From: Thiohalomonas sp963783235
GTDB taxonomy: Bacteria; Pseudomonadota; Gammaproteobacteria; Thiohalomonadales; Thiohalomonadaceae
NCBI GenBank assembly: GCA_963783235.1
Contig: CAWAMN010000002.1
Coordinates: 1,054,001-1,118,000, forward strand
Reading direction: 5' to 3'
Length of the DNA stretch: 64,000 bases
The notes beneath the pieces were generated by a model that did not search any database, was not told the DNA's origin, and saw nothing but the letters and a program-made list of their open reading frames with translations. Position numbers and translations under genes: made by a program. Below, piece by piece: positions 6,849 through 14,022 of this stretch. The stretch's first letter is position 1. Each line of letters begins with the position of its first letter.

Positions 6849-8165
6849 TCAACCATGCCTTTCGCGAAGCTGCGCCGCGTAGGTGTCATGGGCGACCAGG
6901 CCACGCCACTCTTCGACCGTTTCGGCGATCCGGTCCAAAGCCTTCAAATAGCGGGCAGCGTGTGAATACGCCTTGGTATATCCCCGCTCCAGAACCGAAT
7001 CGAGCAGCGCCCGGTAAATCGCGGTGACCGCGAGTTGGCGCCCCGTGGCCTCGAAAGGCTCGACCAACTCCAGTAGCAGCCAATAGTTGGCGCCGTCGAG
7101 TTGCTCGGCCCGCTCGATCAGATAAGTGTCCGCCTCCTCCATGTGATTATTCTCGATGAGGAACCAGGCATCGCTCTCCGACAGGTTCGGCACATCGAGG
7201 ATCGCCGTCACCTCATCGGCAACGATGTCGGCCCGCCGCTCCTCACCGATAACGCTCAGTAGATCGTTTAGCGTCTCGGTGCTGCGATGGCGTCTGAAGA
7301 GCCGCCATGCGGCCTCTTCCTGCTGTGCCCGGTTGCCCAAGCGCCCATGGATTTCGAGCAGTAGTTGGTCCCGCTCGTAGGCCCGGAACCGCTCCTCCGA
7401 GGGAAAGCGCTCGACCCAGGTGAGCGCCGTTCGTGCATCGCCGCTATCCAAATACGCCCGGGCAATCGACAGACAGGCCGGACCGTTGGGCTCGCCCCAA
7501 CTCGCAATCCGGGTCTTCTCGAAAAGAGGGGCATCCTTGAGCTGCAAAGCCAGCGACTCGATCAGATGGAAACAGGCCCTGCCCTCGAACTCATCCTGCA
7601 CCGATTCGGCCTGCTCCTCCAGCGGAGCGATAAGGTGCTTGCGGATGATGTTCTCTGGCAGGTATTCGACCGCCCGGTGCAGAATCGCATCGCGGACACC
7701 GTAGCCGTCGTCCGCAACCAGCTTCAATGCGCGCTTGGCCAGCCGCTCCTTCTTCTCACAGCGGCTCGCGTAACCGACAAAGAGATCCGCGGCTTCGAGC
7801 CGGTAGACATCGCCGACAAACCCGCTCGAATCGTCGCACCGCCCCAATGTCCCGTTATCGGTCGTATAGAACGACATCACCAGTTCCGCGCCTTGGCACG
7901 GGTCATCGACGTTGGAGGCCAAATCGTGAAGCATATCCTCCAACTGCCGGGCAAGGCCCTCGGCCTCACCCCAGGGTATAAACCGGCGGCCCCGTTTCAG
8001 CCCGGCCAACTTCGCCTTGAACCGCTGAACATTCTCCTCGGGCGTCGCGACCAGTCGCTGGACGACAGCGTCGGCCGCCTCACTCCGTTCAGCCAAACCC
8101 AGCAATGCGTCCGCCACCGCCTCCACGCCCAAAGCGATGAGCCGCTGCCGTACCGTATTCCCCAT
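6849..8165 (-). CDS. DUF6880-like alpha-helical repeat protein
   Basis: The 438-residue soluble protein has no signal peptide or membrane segment. An early ALLGLAERSEAADAVVQRLV is followed by a basic LKRGRRFIPWGEAEGLA. The middle carries LAKRALKLVADDGYGVRD, and the long C-terminal half consists of TPR-like helices (SIARAYLDSGDARTALTW, YWLLLELVEPFEATGRQLA, YRALLDSVLERG). The pattern resembles proteins annotated DUF6880. AGGAGG lies just upstream of the ATG at 8165; the frame continues upstream but without a ribosome site. Function is unknown; the helical repeats suggest a protein-binding scaffold. Confidence 0.65.
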   Translation of the reverse strand: MGNTVRQRLIALGVEAVADALLGLAERSEAADAVVQRLVATPEENVQRFKAKLAGLKRGRRFIPWGEAEGLARQLEDMLHDLASNVDDPCQGAELVMSFYTTDNGTLGRCDDSSGFVGDVYRLEAADLFVGYASRCEKKERLAKRALKLVADDGYGVRDAILHRAVEYLPENIIRKHLIAPLEEQAESVQDEFEGRACFHLIESLALQLKDAPLFEKTRIASWGEPNGPACLSIARAYLDSGDARTALTWVERFPSEERFRAYERDQLLLEIHGRLGNRAQQEEAAWRLFRRHRSTETLNDLLSVIGEERRADIVADEVTAILDVPNLSESDAWFLIENNHMEEADTYLIERAEQLDGANYWLLLELVEPFEATGRQLAVTAIYRALLDSVLERGYTKAYSHAARYLKALDRIAETVEEWRGLVAHDTYAAQLRERHG

Positions 8166-8275
8166 CTGCCCCTCCTGCTTGTTGTCCGCTCGGCGAAAAC
8201 TCACCGACATATATCTCGGGGCGCAACAGTGTACGACCGAACGCAGCGTGCCGCGCCGGGGCGCGCGCCACAACG

Positions 8276-9454
8276 TCAGCGCAGCGACCGATACACCGCG
8301 TCGCGTCCGCGCTTGCTCAGTACCAGCTGCCACAGCTGACCCTGCCGCGAACGGAAGAAGCCCGCACAACTGAGCAGATAGTACTTCCACATGCGGTAGA
8401 AGCGCTTTCCGTAGCGGGATTCGAGCCGTGGCCAGGCGGCGTCGAAGTTGTGCCACCAGGCCATGAGGGTGCGATCGTAGTCGGGACCGAAATTGTGCCA
8501 GTCCTCGATGACGAAGCGACCATTCAAAACGGCGGAGAGCTCCTGTGCCGAGGGCAGCTTACCGTTCGGGAAGATGTGGCGATCAATCCACGGGTCCACC
8601 GTGCGCGAGGCTGCGTGGATGCCGATGGTGTGCAGCAGAAACAGACCGTCGTCTTTCATCAGGCGCAGCGCCGTATCGAAGTAGGTCGCGTAGTTCTTCG
8701 GACCGACGTGTTCGAACATGCCGACGGACACCACCTTGTCGTACTGGCCGTGCAGATCGCGGTAATCCATCAGCTCGATCCGCACCGGCAGGCCGTCGCA
8801 GCGCTCCTGCGCGTACTGCTGCTGCTCCCTAGAGATGGTGATGCCGGTGACTTCGACCTTGAAGAACTTCGCCGCATGGCGCGCCAGCCCACCCCAGCCG
8901 CAGCCGATCTCAAGCAGGCGCTCGCCCGGACGCAGCTCCAGCTTGCGGCAGATCATGTCGTTCTTGTCGTGCTGCGCCTGCGCGAGGTTGTCGGCATAGC
9001 GCCAGTAACCGCAGGAATAGCTCATGGTGGGGTCGAGCATGGCGCTGAATACGTCATTGCCGAGGTCGTAGTGGCACTCGCCGACTTCGAAGGCGCGGCG
9101 GCTGGACTGCAGATTGAACAGACGCTGGCGAAGCGCTTCGCCGAGCAGCCGCAGCCGCGCCCAGCCGGTCAGCCTGCTTTCGATGTCGGCGCGCAGAAGG
9201 CGGTTGAACAGCTCGTCGAGTTCATGGGCGTCCCACAGGCCGTCCATGTAGGCCTCGCCGAACCCCAGCGAGCCCTGGGTCAGGATGCGGCGGTAGACCT
9301 CCGGGTCATGCACCTGGACGTCCCACGGCGCACTGCCGTTAAACTGCACGCCCGCCTTCGTAGCCAGCCGCCCCAACACCTCGGGCGCGTCGGAAGAGGG
9401 ATTGTGTGGAAATTCACCAGCCAATTTATAGGACAGATTTTCATCGCTCGACAT
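8276..9454 (-). CDS. cfa: Cyclopropane-fatty-acyl-phospholipid synthase
   Basis: The 392-residue protein is close to the 382 residues of E. coli Cfa. It transfers a methylene group from S-adenosylmethionine to unsaturated acyl chains of membrane phospholipids. Key sequence: GSLGFGEAYMDGLWD in the N-terminal domain, HYDLGNDVFSAMLDPTMSYS, the SAM site LEIGCGWGGLA, FEHVGPKNY, and the terminal WKYYLLSCAGFFRSRQ with the conserved Cys. The ATG at 9454 gives family length; the frame runs 56 codons further upstream without family similarity. It is monocistronic and 110 bp upstream of the DUF6880-like gene on the same strand. Confidence 0.95.
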   Translation of the reverse strand: MSSDENLSYKLAGEFPHNPSSDAPEVLGRLATKAGVQFNGSAPWDVQVHDPEVYRRILTQGSLGFGEAYMDGLWDAHELDELFNRLLRADIESRLTGWARLRLLGEALRQRLFNLQSSRRAFEVGECHYDLGNDVFSAMLDPTMSYSCGYWRYADNLAQAQHDKNDMICRKLELRPGERLLEIGCGWGGLARHAAKFFKVEVTGITISREQQQYAQERCDGLPVRIELMDYRDLHGQYDKVVSVGMFEHVGPKNYATYFDTALRLMKDDGLFLLHTIGIHAASRTVDPWIDRHIFPNGKLPSAQELSAVLNGRFVIEDWHNFGPDYDRTLMAWWHNFDAAWPRLESRYGKRFYRMWKYYLLSCAGFFRSRQGQLWQLVLSKRGRDAVYRSLR

Positions 9455-9645
9455 GGATCGCTCTTCCCCCCGTATATTGGTTTCGGTACCCGGGCTGCGG
9501 GCCGGCGGCATTGCATCGGCCTTGAGCCGTCGGCGCGGTCGATTCACCGAAAACCTTATAAGCGGGCCTAACGAATAACAAACGAATATTATTGGATAGT
9601 AATATCGTGATATTCGGTACAACTACATAACCAAGGAGCCGAAAG

Positions 9646-9723
9646 ATGCGTTCAAGGACCGGCACGTTGACCTATCCTGTGAAAGTGGACCTCATAGAAA
9701 CGATTCGAGTCAGAAGCGACTAA
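9646..9723 (+). CDS. Possible 25-residue small protein
   Basis: An AAGGAG site lies six bases before an ATG that opens a 25-residue frame (start MRSRTGTLTY, end IRVRSD). The ribosome site is better than those of many real genes nearby. There is no recognisable domain. It could be a small protein, a leader, or the 5' stump of a gene truncated at about 9730, where a TGACTCCGCCCC motif follows. Confidence 0.3.
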   Translation: MRSRTGTLTYPVKVDLIETIRVRSD

Positions 9724-9774
9724 AGATTTTATTTGACTCCGCCCCTGTTAATTAGAAGACAGGAAAAGCGGGAC

Positions 9775-10037
9775 TTAGCGCGGGCGTCGATCGCCCCGGA
9801 CCGGTGCGAAGCGGTACCAGTCATCGGTCGCGACGTGGGCGGGGATAATCAGAAAAGCGAGCCCCGTCGCGGAGTCCGACATTCGCATGATCAGCGAGCC
9901 ATCCGTTGCTTTCGAAAGAGCAATTTTTGAACGGCTGAAACCCACCAGGGGATTATCCGGCGCCTTTTCATGGGTGGGCGCCAACCGGCCACCACAAGCA
10001 AAAGCGAGAGAACAAACAGACGTCGCACTCCGTCCAA
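9775..10037 (-). pseudogene. Possible small secreted protein relic with a frameshift
   Basis: From a TTG at 10037 (AGAGGA upstream) the frame reads VRRLFVLSLLLVVAGW, a plausible export signal. It then shifts: the neighbouring frame continues APTHEKAPDNPLVGFSRSK and LIMRMSDSATGLAFLIIP to a stop at 9775. One indel near 9985 would join them into a ~87-residue exported protein. The evidence is only composition and signal-like hydrophobicity, so confidence is low. Confidence 0.25.
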
Positions 10038-10356
10038 TCCTCTATTGTCCCAATAAGGGCTGACCAGCGGCCCAAGGTCCATTTTACTCCAATAACAAGC
10101 TCCTCCATCTCCTTTCCGGGCGCGGGCGGAAGGAGGAAAACCTTGCAGGTGCTGTGCTCGTCTTCGCCACCGTATTAGTGCGGCCCAAAGGCCCAGACAG
10201 AGAAGACCACAGGCGTCTGAAAACAGGGGATAAAACCACACGTAAAACTTCCAGCGGCTAAAATATATCGAGCGCGTGACTGAATTTGTGCACTCGCGAA
10301 GTCGTGTTCACGCCGGAGGGGAAAGAACGCTTCGCAAACGATGAAAGGATTCGGAT

Positions 10357-10692
10357 ATGCCAGAGTCAACTCAATCGGTCGTTGAGCACCCTATTCGGGC
10401 TTTCAGCGAGGGTCTTGACCCGGTGATGGAAGACTTCACAGACGAATCGGTTCTCGTTACAAACGATGATACATATCGTGGTCTCGACCAAATTCGGGGG
10501 TTCTTCAAGACAATGATCGAGAATCTTCCAGAAGGGTTCGAGGACGCCGTTGTCATGCGACGTCAGGAAGCTCAGGGTGAGCTCGCGTTTCTCCTCTGGG
10601 ACGCGAAACCCTGGTATCCGTTCTGCGCGGATACGCTGGTGGTCCGCAACGGCAAGATTCTGTACCACACGTTTACCACGCAGGCTCCATAG
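10357..10692 (+). CDS. SnoaL/NTF2-like fold protein
   Basis: The 111-residue protein has the layout of a nuclear-transport-factor-2-like cone fold. VVEHPIRAFSEGLDPVMEDF is the first helix, DDTYRGLDQIRGFFKTM the classic helix after the first strand, and AFLLWDAKPWYPFCADTLVV the final strands. Members range from small enzymes to ligand-binding proteins, so the substrate cannot be predicted. A GAAAGGA site precedes the ATG. Both flanks are non-coding. Confidence 0.75.
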   Translation: MPESTQSVVEHPIRAFSEGLDPVMEDFTDESVLVTNDDTYRGLDQIRGFFKTMIENLPEGFEDAVVMRRQEAQGELAFLLWDAKPWYPFCADTLVVRNGKILYHTFTTQAP

Positions 10693-11043
10693 TGCTCGCG
10701 GAAACGGGGTCTCACTGAAGCGCCCCGGTTTTCCGATAATGGATAAGTGCCTGCGGCTATACGCTGATGCTGACCAGCAGCGGCTCAACAGTTGCTCACA
10801 ACTTAATCCCTCCGTCCCGTTTTGTTACACTACGCTCGGCCAAACGGTTCGGCTAAATATTTTCCGATTCTTTCCTTTTCTGCTCTGCCGGAGGCTCGAT
10901 GGACATTGTCATCAGCGCCGGCCTGCATCAGCGCTAGACCGCATTTCGCGGTCGGGCTGCAGGCGGCCCATCTCAACAAAGCACCGTCATTTTGGCGGCG
11001 TGTTCGCGCGCCGTTCCGAATCCTGTTGAGAGGATGACCGACC
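10693..11043. other. Intergenic region upstream of rsgA
   Basis: No gene is supported in these 350 bp. They contain a CTCCGTCCC motif (10803-10819), followed by an AT-rich stretch at 10850-10875 that may include the rsgA promoter, and a GC-rich leader rich in short inverted pairs. Confidence 0.4.
10803..10819. repeat. CTCCGTCCCC-type short motif, copy 4
   Basis: TTAATCCCTCCGTCCCG is the same motif as at 1537, 2514 and 3056 (TTAAYTCCTCCGTCCCC consensus by eye). Here it is intergenic with no obvious broken gene beside it. Confidence 0.5.
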
Positions 11044-12105
11044 ATGTCTATCGATTTCACTGCGCTTCAGCCGCTGGGTTGGAGCAACGCCTTTTCCACT
11101 CAGCTCTCGCTGGAACAAATGGAGCGTTGCCGTGCCGCGCGGGTGACCGGCGTGGAGCGGGGCCGCTATCTTGTCGATGCCGGCTCCGGACCCTTTGCGG
11201 CGACGCTCGCCGGCCGCTTCCGCCACTCGCACACCGCACCCGAGAATTTGCCGACGGTCGGTGACTGGGTCCTGCTGGATGCGGAGTCGCCGCTGATCGT
11301 GGAGCGGCTCCAGCGCCAGAGCCTGATCGCGCGAAAGATGGCGGGAGGAACCGAAAGCCAACCCATCGCGGCCAACATCGATCTAATGGTGATCGTCAGC
11401 GGGCTGGACGGCGAGTTCAATCTGCATCGGATCGAGCGCTACCTGGTGATCGCCGCCCAGGCAGAGGTCACACCGCTGGTGCTCCTGACCAAGGCCGACT
11501 GCGTCAACAACCCGGAATCCTTCGTCGCAATGGTCCAAAGCCGCGTGGAAGGTGGCGAAGTGCTGGCGGTGAATGCCCTGTCCGACCCGCTGTCCGAGCG
11601 TTTCGCTCACCTCCTGGCACCCGGAACCACAATGGTGGTGGTCGGCTCCTCCGGCGTCGGCAAGTCAACCGTGGTCAACAACCTGGCCGGTGTTTCGCTC
11701 CAGGCCACCCGGGACGTCCGCAAGGATGCCAAGGGCCGACACACAACCACCTCCCGCTCGCTGATCCGGCTACCCGGCGGAGCCTGCATCATTGATGTAC
11801 CGGGAATGCGTGAAGTGGGCTTGGCCCCGGTGGACGGCGCCGTTGCCCGACAGTTTCGGACTATCGGAGAACTAGCCGAGCACTGCCGGTTCGCCGATTG
11901 CAGCCACGCGCAAGAGCCGGGCTGTGCGGTGCGACAGGCCGCGGACCGGGGCGAAATCGACCCGGACGAATGGGACCACTACCTAAAGCTAAAGGCCGAG
12001 GAGCGCCACAACGTCGCCGATCATGAACGCCGACGCCGGGAACGCGTGTTCGGCAAGATGGTCCGCAACGTGATGGATATAAAGCGCAAGAGCGGGAAAC
12101 GGTAG
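11044..12105 (+). CDS. rsgA: Ribosome small-subunit-dependent GTPase A
   Basis: The 353-residue circularly permuted GTPase assists late 30S ribosomal subunit maturation. An N-terminal OB-like domain (residues ~25-105) is followed by the G4 motif LLTKADCV, then the P-loop GSSGVGKS at 201-208, and DVPG as G3. The zinc-binding tail has C281, C286, H288 and C294 (CRFADCSHAQEPGC). The basic C-terminus is typical. Length fits the family. It appears monocistronic, with an E. coli-like domain order and no missing residues. Confidence 0.96.
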   Translation: MSIDFTALQPLGWSNAFSTQLSLEQMERCRAARVTGVERGRYLVDAGSGPFAATLAGRFRHSHTAPENLPTVGDWVLLDAESPLIVERLQRQSLIARKMAGGTESQPIAANIDLMVIVSGLDGEFNLHRIERYLVIAAQAEVTPLVLLTKADCVNNPESFVAMVQSRVEGGEVLAVNALSDPLSERFAHLLAPGTTMVVVGSSGVGKSTVVNNLAGVSLQATRDVRKDAKGRHTTTSRSLIRLPGGACIIDVPGMREVGLAPVDGAVARQFRTIGELAEHCRFADCSHAQEPGCAVRQAADRGEIDPDEWDHYLKLKAEERHNVADHERRRRERVFGKMVRNVMDIKRKSGKR

Positions 12106-12201
12106 GCTAGAAGAGGCCATGGACGGCCTCGGGATATCCGCTTGATATATCTCTCGGCTGCTTACATTGTGTATCCAAATGGAATATACGGAGATGCCGC
12201 C

Positions 12202-12439
12202 GTGGCCACCGCACGCACCAAGGTATTCACCAGCAACCGCAGCCAAGCCGTCCGGCCTACCCAAGAGCGTGGCGCTGCCCGAGTCCGTCAAGGAAGTCGC
12301 TATTATCGCCATTCAAAACCGGCGGCTGATTACCCCCGCCGGTGAATCCTGGGACAGCTGGTTTGACGGGCCGACCGTCACCGACGACTTCATGGCCGAC
12401 CGGGAACAGCCTACCGGCCAAAAGCGGGAGACGCTCTGA
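12202..12439 (+). pseudogene. vapB: VapB-type antitoxin, frameshifted
   Basis: Starting at GTG 12202 one frame reads ATARTKVFTSNRSQAVR, the beta-strand entry of a SpoVT/AbrB-like VapB. After CCGTCCGG an extra C moves the homologous sequence to another frame: LPKSVALPESVKEVAII, then NRRLITPAGESWDSWFDGP, ending at 12437-12439. Removing that single base restores a normal ~78-residue antitoxin. It directly abuts the vapC relic (TGA then ATG). Either a true null allele or a sequencing error is possible; the damaged toxin next door supports real decay. Confidence 0.75.
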
Positions 12440-12838
12440 ATGGTCAAGTACATGCTGCCACAAAGATCGTGACCTGCACGATTAAGAACCGTCCGGAGCA
12501 GGTACGAGAAGCATTCAAGCGCCACGACGGGCAGATATGCATCTCAACGATCACGCTGTGTGAGTTGTACTACGGGTTGAACGCTCGGCCTAGCCCGCAA
12601 AAAACATGGAAGTGATTGAAGCCTTCGCGCCCCGGCTGGAAGTCATGCCGTTCGGAATCGACGATGCCGCCCACTTCGGCCAACTGCGTGCTGAGTTAGC
12701 GGCTGAAGGAAGACCGATTGGCCCTTACGACATGATGATTGCGGGCCATGCCAGATCCCATGGCCTGATACTCTGACGATCAATGTAAAGGAGTTTGCGC
12801 GGGTACCGGGTCTGCGCATTGAGAATTGGGTTGAATGA
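12440..12838 (+). pseudogene. vapC: VapC-type PIN-domain toxin, multiply frameshifted
   Basis: Three frames together spell a PIN-domain ribonuclease: MVKYML, then IVTCTIKNRPEQVREAF, ISTITLCELYYG, VIEAFAPRLEVMPF, PIGPYDMMIAGHA and finally VKEFARVPGLRIENWVE. The N-terminal catalytic Asp expected after ML (LDTN) is lost at the first indel. Further breaks follow near 12600 and 12775. The gene cannot make active toxin. It forms a decayed vapBC pair with the preceding gene. Confidence 0.8.
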
Positions 12839-12896
12839 CATATAGCCACGATTGGGTACAGCAACAGTCCATGGACCTGCAACTGCACCGGGTTAG

Positions 12897-12920
12897 TTAC
12901 TCTGACCCTGTTATCTATGA
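12897..12920. repeat. ACAGGGTCAGAG-type motif, copy 1 (reverse orientation)
   Basis: The reverse complement reads GATAACAGGGTCAGAGTAAC. A matching motif lies at 18198-18216, exactly where the duplicated DUF2442 gene is cut. Confidence 0.45.
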
Positions 12921-12978
12921 AGGAGACCGGTCACCGCGATCGCCAAGATACCGAATGCGTCAGCGGACAGGCCGAGCC

Positions 12979-13296
12979 TCAGTGCGTGAGCGGCTCCCCG
13001 TTGTCGGGCTCCTCGAACCGCAGCGCCTCGACCCCATCCAGGTTCACCTTCTGCCGCGCGTACCAAAGGTCGTGCTGATCCTGCATCGCCAGCCAGCTTT
13101 CCGGCGAGCGTCCCAGCACCCTGGACAGGCGAAGGGCCATCTCCGGGCTAATGGCGCTGCGCTCCTGAAGGACACGCGCAACGGTCGAAGGGGAGACCTT
13201 GAGCTTCGCCGCAAGCTGGCGCGCACTGAGGCCGAACGGCTCGAGGTAGACGGCACGAATAAACTCACCCGGATGGGGCGGATGGTGCAGGGTCAT
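12979..13296 (-). CDS. higA: HigA-family HTH antitoxin
   Basis: The 105-residue protein has the HigA/VapI pattern HPPHPGEFIRAVYLEPFG, the helix-turn-helix SARQLAAKLKVSPSTVARVL, and the C-terminal WLAMQDQHDLWYARQ. HigA neutralises a HigB ribonuclease and represses the operon. Here the gene is complete, but upstream only the last ~25 residues of a HigB-like protein survive, overlapping its ATG by one base. It is therefore an antitoxin whose toxin has been lost. Confidence 0.85.
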   Translation of the reverse strand: MTLHHPPHPGEFIRAVYLEPFGLSARQLAAKLKVSPSTVARVLQERSAISPEMALRLSRVLGRSPESWLAMQDQHDLWYARQKVNLDGVEALRFEEPDNGEPLTH

Positions 13297-13391
13297 CAGT
13301 GATAATCCTCATAATCCAGAACATGGGCGTTGCCGTCGTGGAACACCCACACTTGCCGCAGCCCCGCCAGACCTGGTAACAATACCTGCAT
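13296..13391 (-). pseudogene. HigB-like toxin, 3' remnant
   Basis: Upstream of higA the minus strand reads LRQVWVFHDGNAHVLDYEDYH and stops with TGA overlapping the higA ATG. The terminal WxFxDGxAxxxxxxDYH resembles the end of HigB proteins and the overlap is the usual higBA arrangement. The rest of the toxin is missing: sequence beyond ~13376 is unrelated and the methyltransferase promoter region begins there. Assignment rests on a short stretch plus gene order. Confidence 0.45.
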
Positions 13392-13410
13392 TCCTCAACA
13401 CCTTTCGAGC

Positions 13411-14022
13411 ATGGCCCTGGACGATAGCGACTACTACGAGCAGCACGCTACCACCTTCTTCCGTGACACCGTCGCGGTCGAGATGGCGCCCCTCCATGAA
13501 ACGTTCCTGCGGCGCCTCCCCGCCAACGGGCACATTCTGGACGCCGGCTGCGGCTCCGGGCGCGATGCCCGCACCTTTCTGGAACTGGGCTACCGGGTCA
13601 CCGCCTTCGATGCGGCGCCGACCCTCGCCGCGCTGGCGACAGAACACCTTGGTCAGACGGTGCAGGTGCTGCGCTTCGAGGAGCTCTCTTGGCACGCTAA
13701 GTTCGACGGCATCTGGGCCTGTGCCAGCCTGCTGCACGTTCTCCGGCGTGAGCTGCCGAACGTGTTCCAGCGCCTGGCCAATGCGCTCAAGCCGGGCGGG
13801 TTTCTCTACTGCTCATTCAAATACGGCACGGGAGAACGCAAAGCGGGTGGACGCTGCTTCACCGATCTCGACGAGACCGGCCTGCGCCAACTCTTGCCCG
13901 AAACCGGTGGCCTGATACTGATCGAGATGTGGCAAACCAGCGACCAGCGTCCCGACCACCGGGACGAGCGCTGGCTCAACGCACTGCTACGGAAGCCGGA
14001 GGCACCATGCCTCCCTATCTGA
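13411..14022 (+). CDS. Class I SAM-dependent methyltransferase
   Basis: The 203-residue protein has a standard Rossmann-fold methyltransferase core. HILDAGCGSGRDARTFLELG is SAM motif I, VTAFDAAPTLAALA motif II, FDGIWACASLLHV motif IV, and LKPGGFLYCSFKYG the beta-5 region. It resembles TehB/UbiG-type small methyltransferases; the substrate is unknown. The ATG at 13411 is preferred because an upstream extension reads into the higB remnant region; its ribosome site is weak. Its 3' end overlaps the helicase gene by 16 bp, which implies co-translation and a shared role. Confidence 0.85.
   Translation: MALDDSDYYEQHATTFFRDTVAVEMAPLHETFLRRLPANGHILDAGCGSGRDARTFLELGYRVTAFDAAPTLAALATEHLGQTVQVLRFEELSWHAKFDGIWACASLLHVLRRELPNVFQRLANALKPGGFLYCSFKYGTGERKAGGRCFTDLDETGLRQLLPETGGLILIEMWQTSDQRPDHRDERWLNALLRKPEAPCLPI

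Larger units (their letters stand above)
9455..10356. other. 900-bp region without a confident gene
   Basis: The first ~150 bp upstream of cfa are AT-rich around 9570-9630 and probably hold its promoter. A 25-codon frame with a good ribosome site lies at 9646-9723. TTTGACTCCGCCCCTGTTAA at 9730-9749 resembles motifs at gene breakpoints elsewhere in the window. A possible frameshifted secreted-protein relic lies at 9775-10037. The remainder shows nothing I can support. Confidence 0.4.

Noticed and set aside
8450..9571. 373-codon frame opposite cfa
   Set aside because: It is the antisense shadow of a clear Cfa coding sequence and has no family features.
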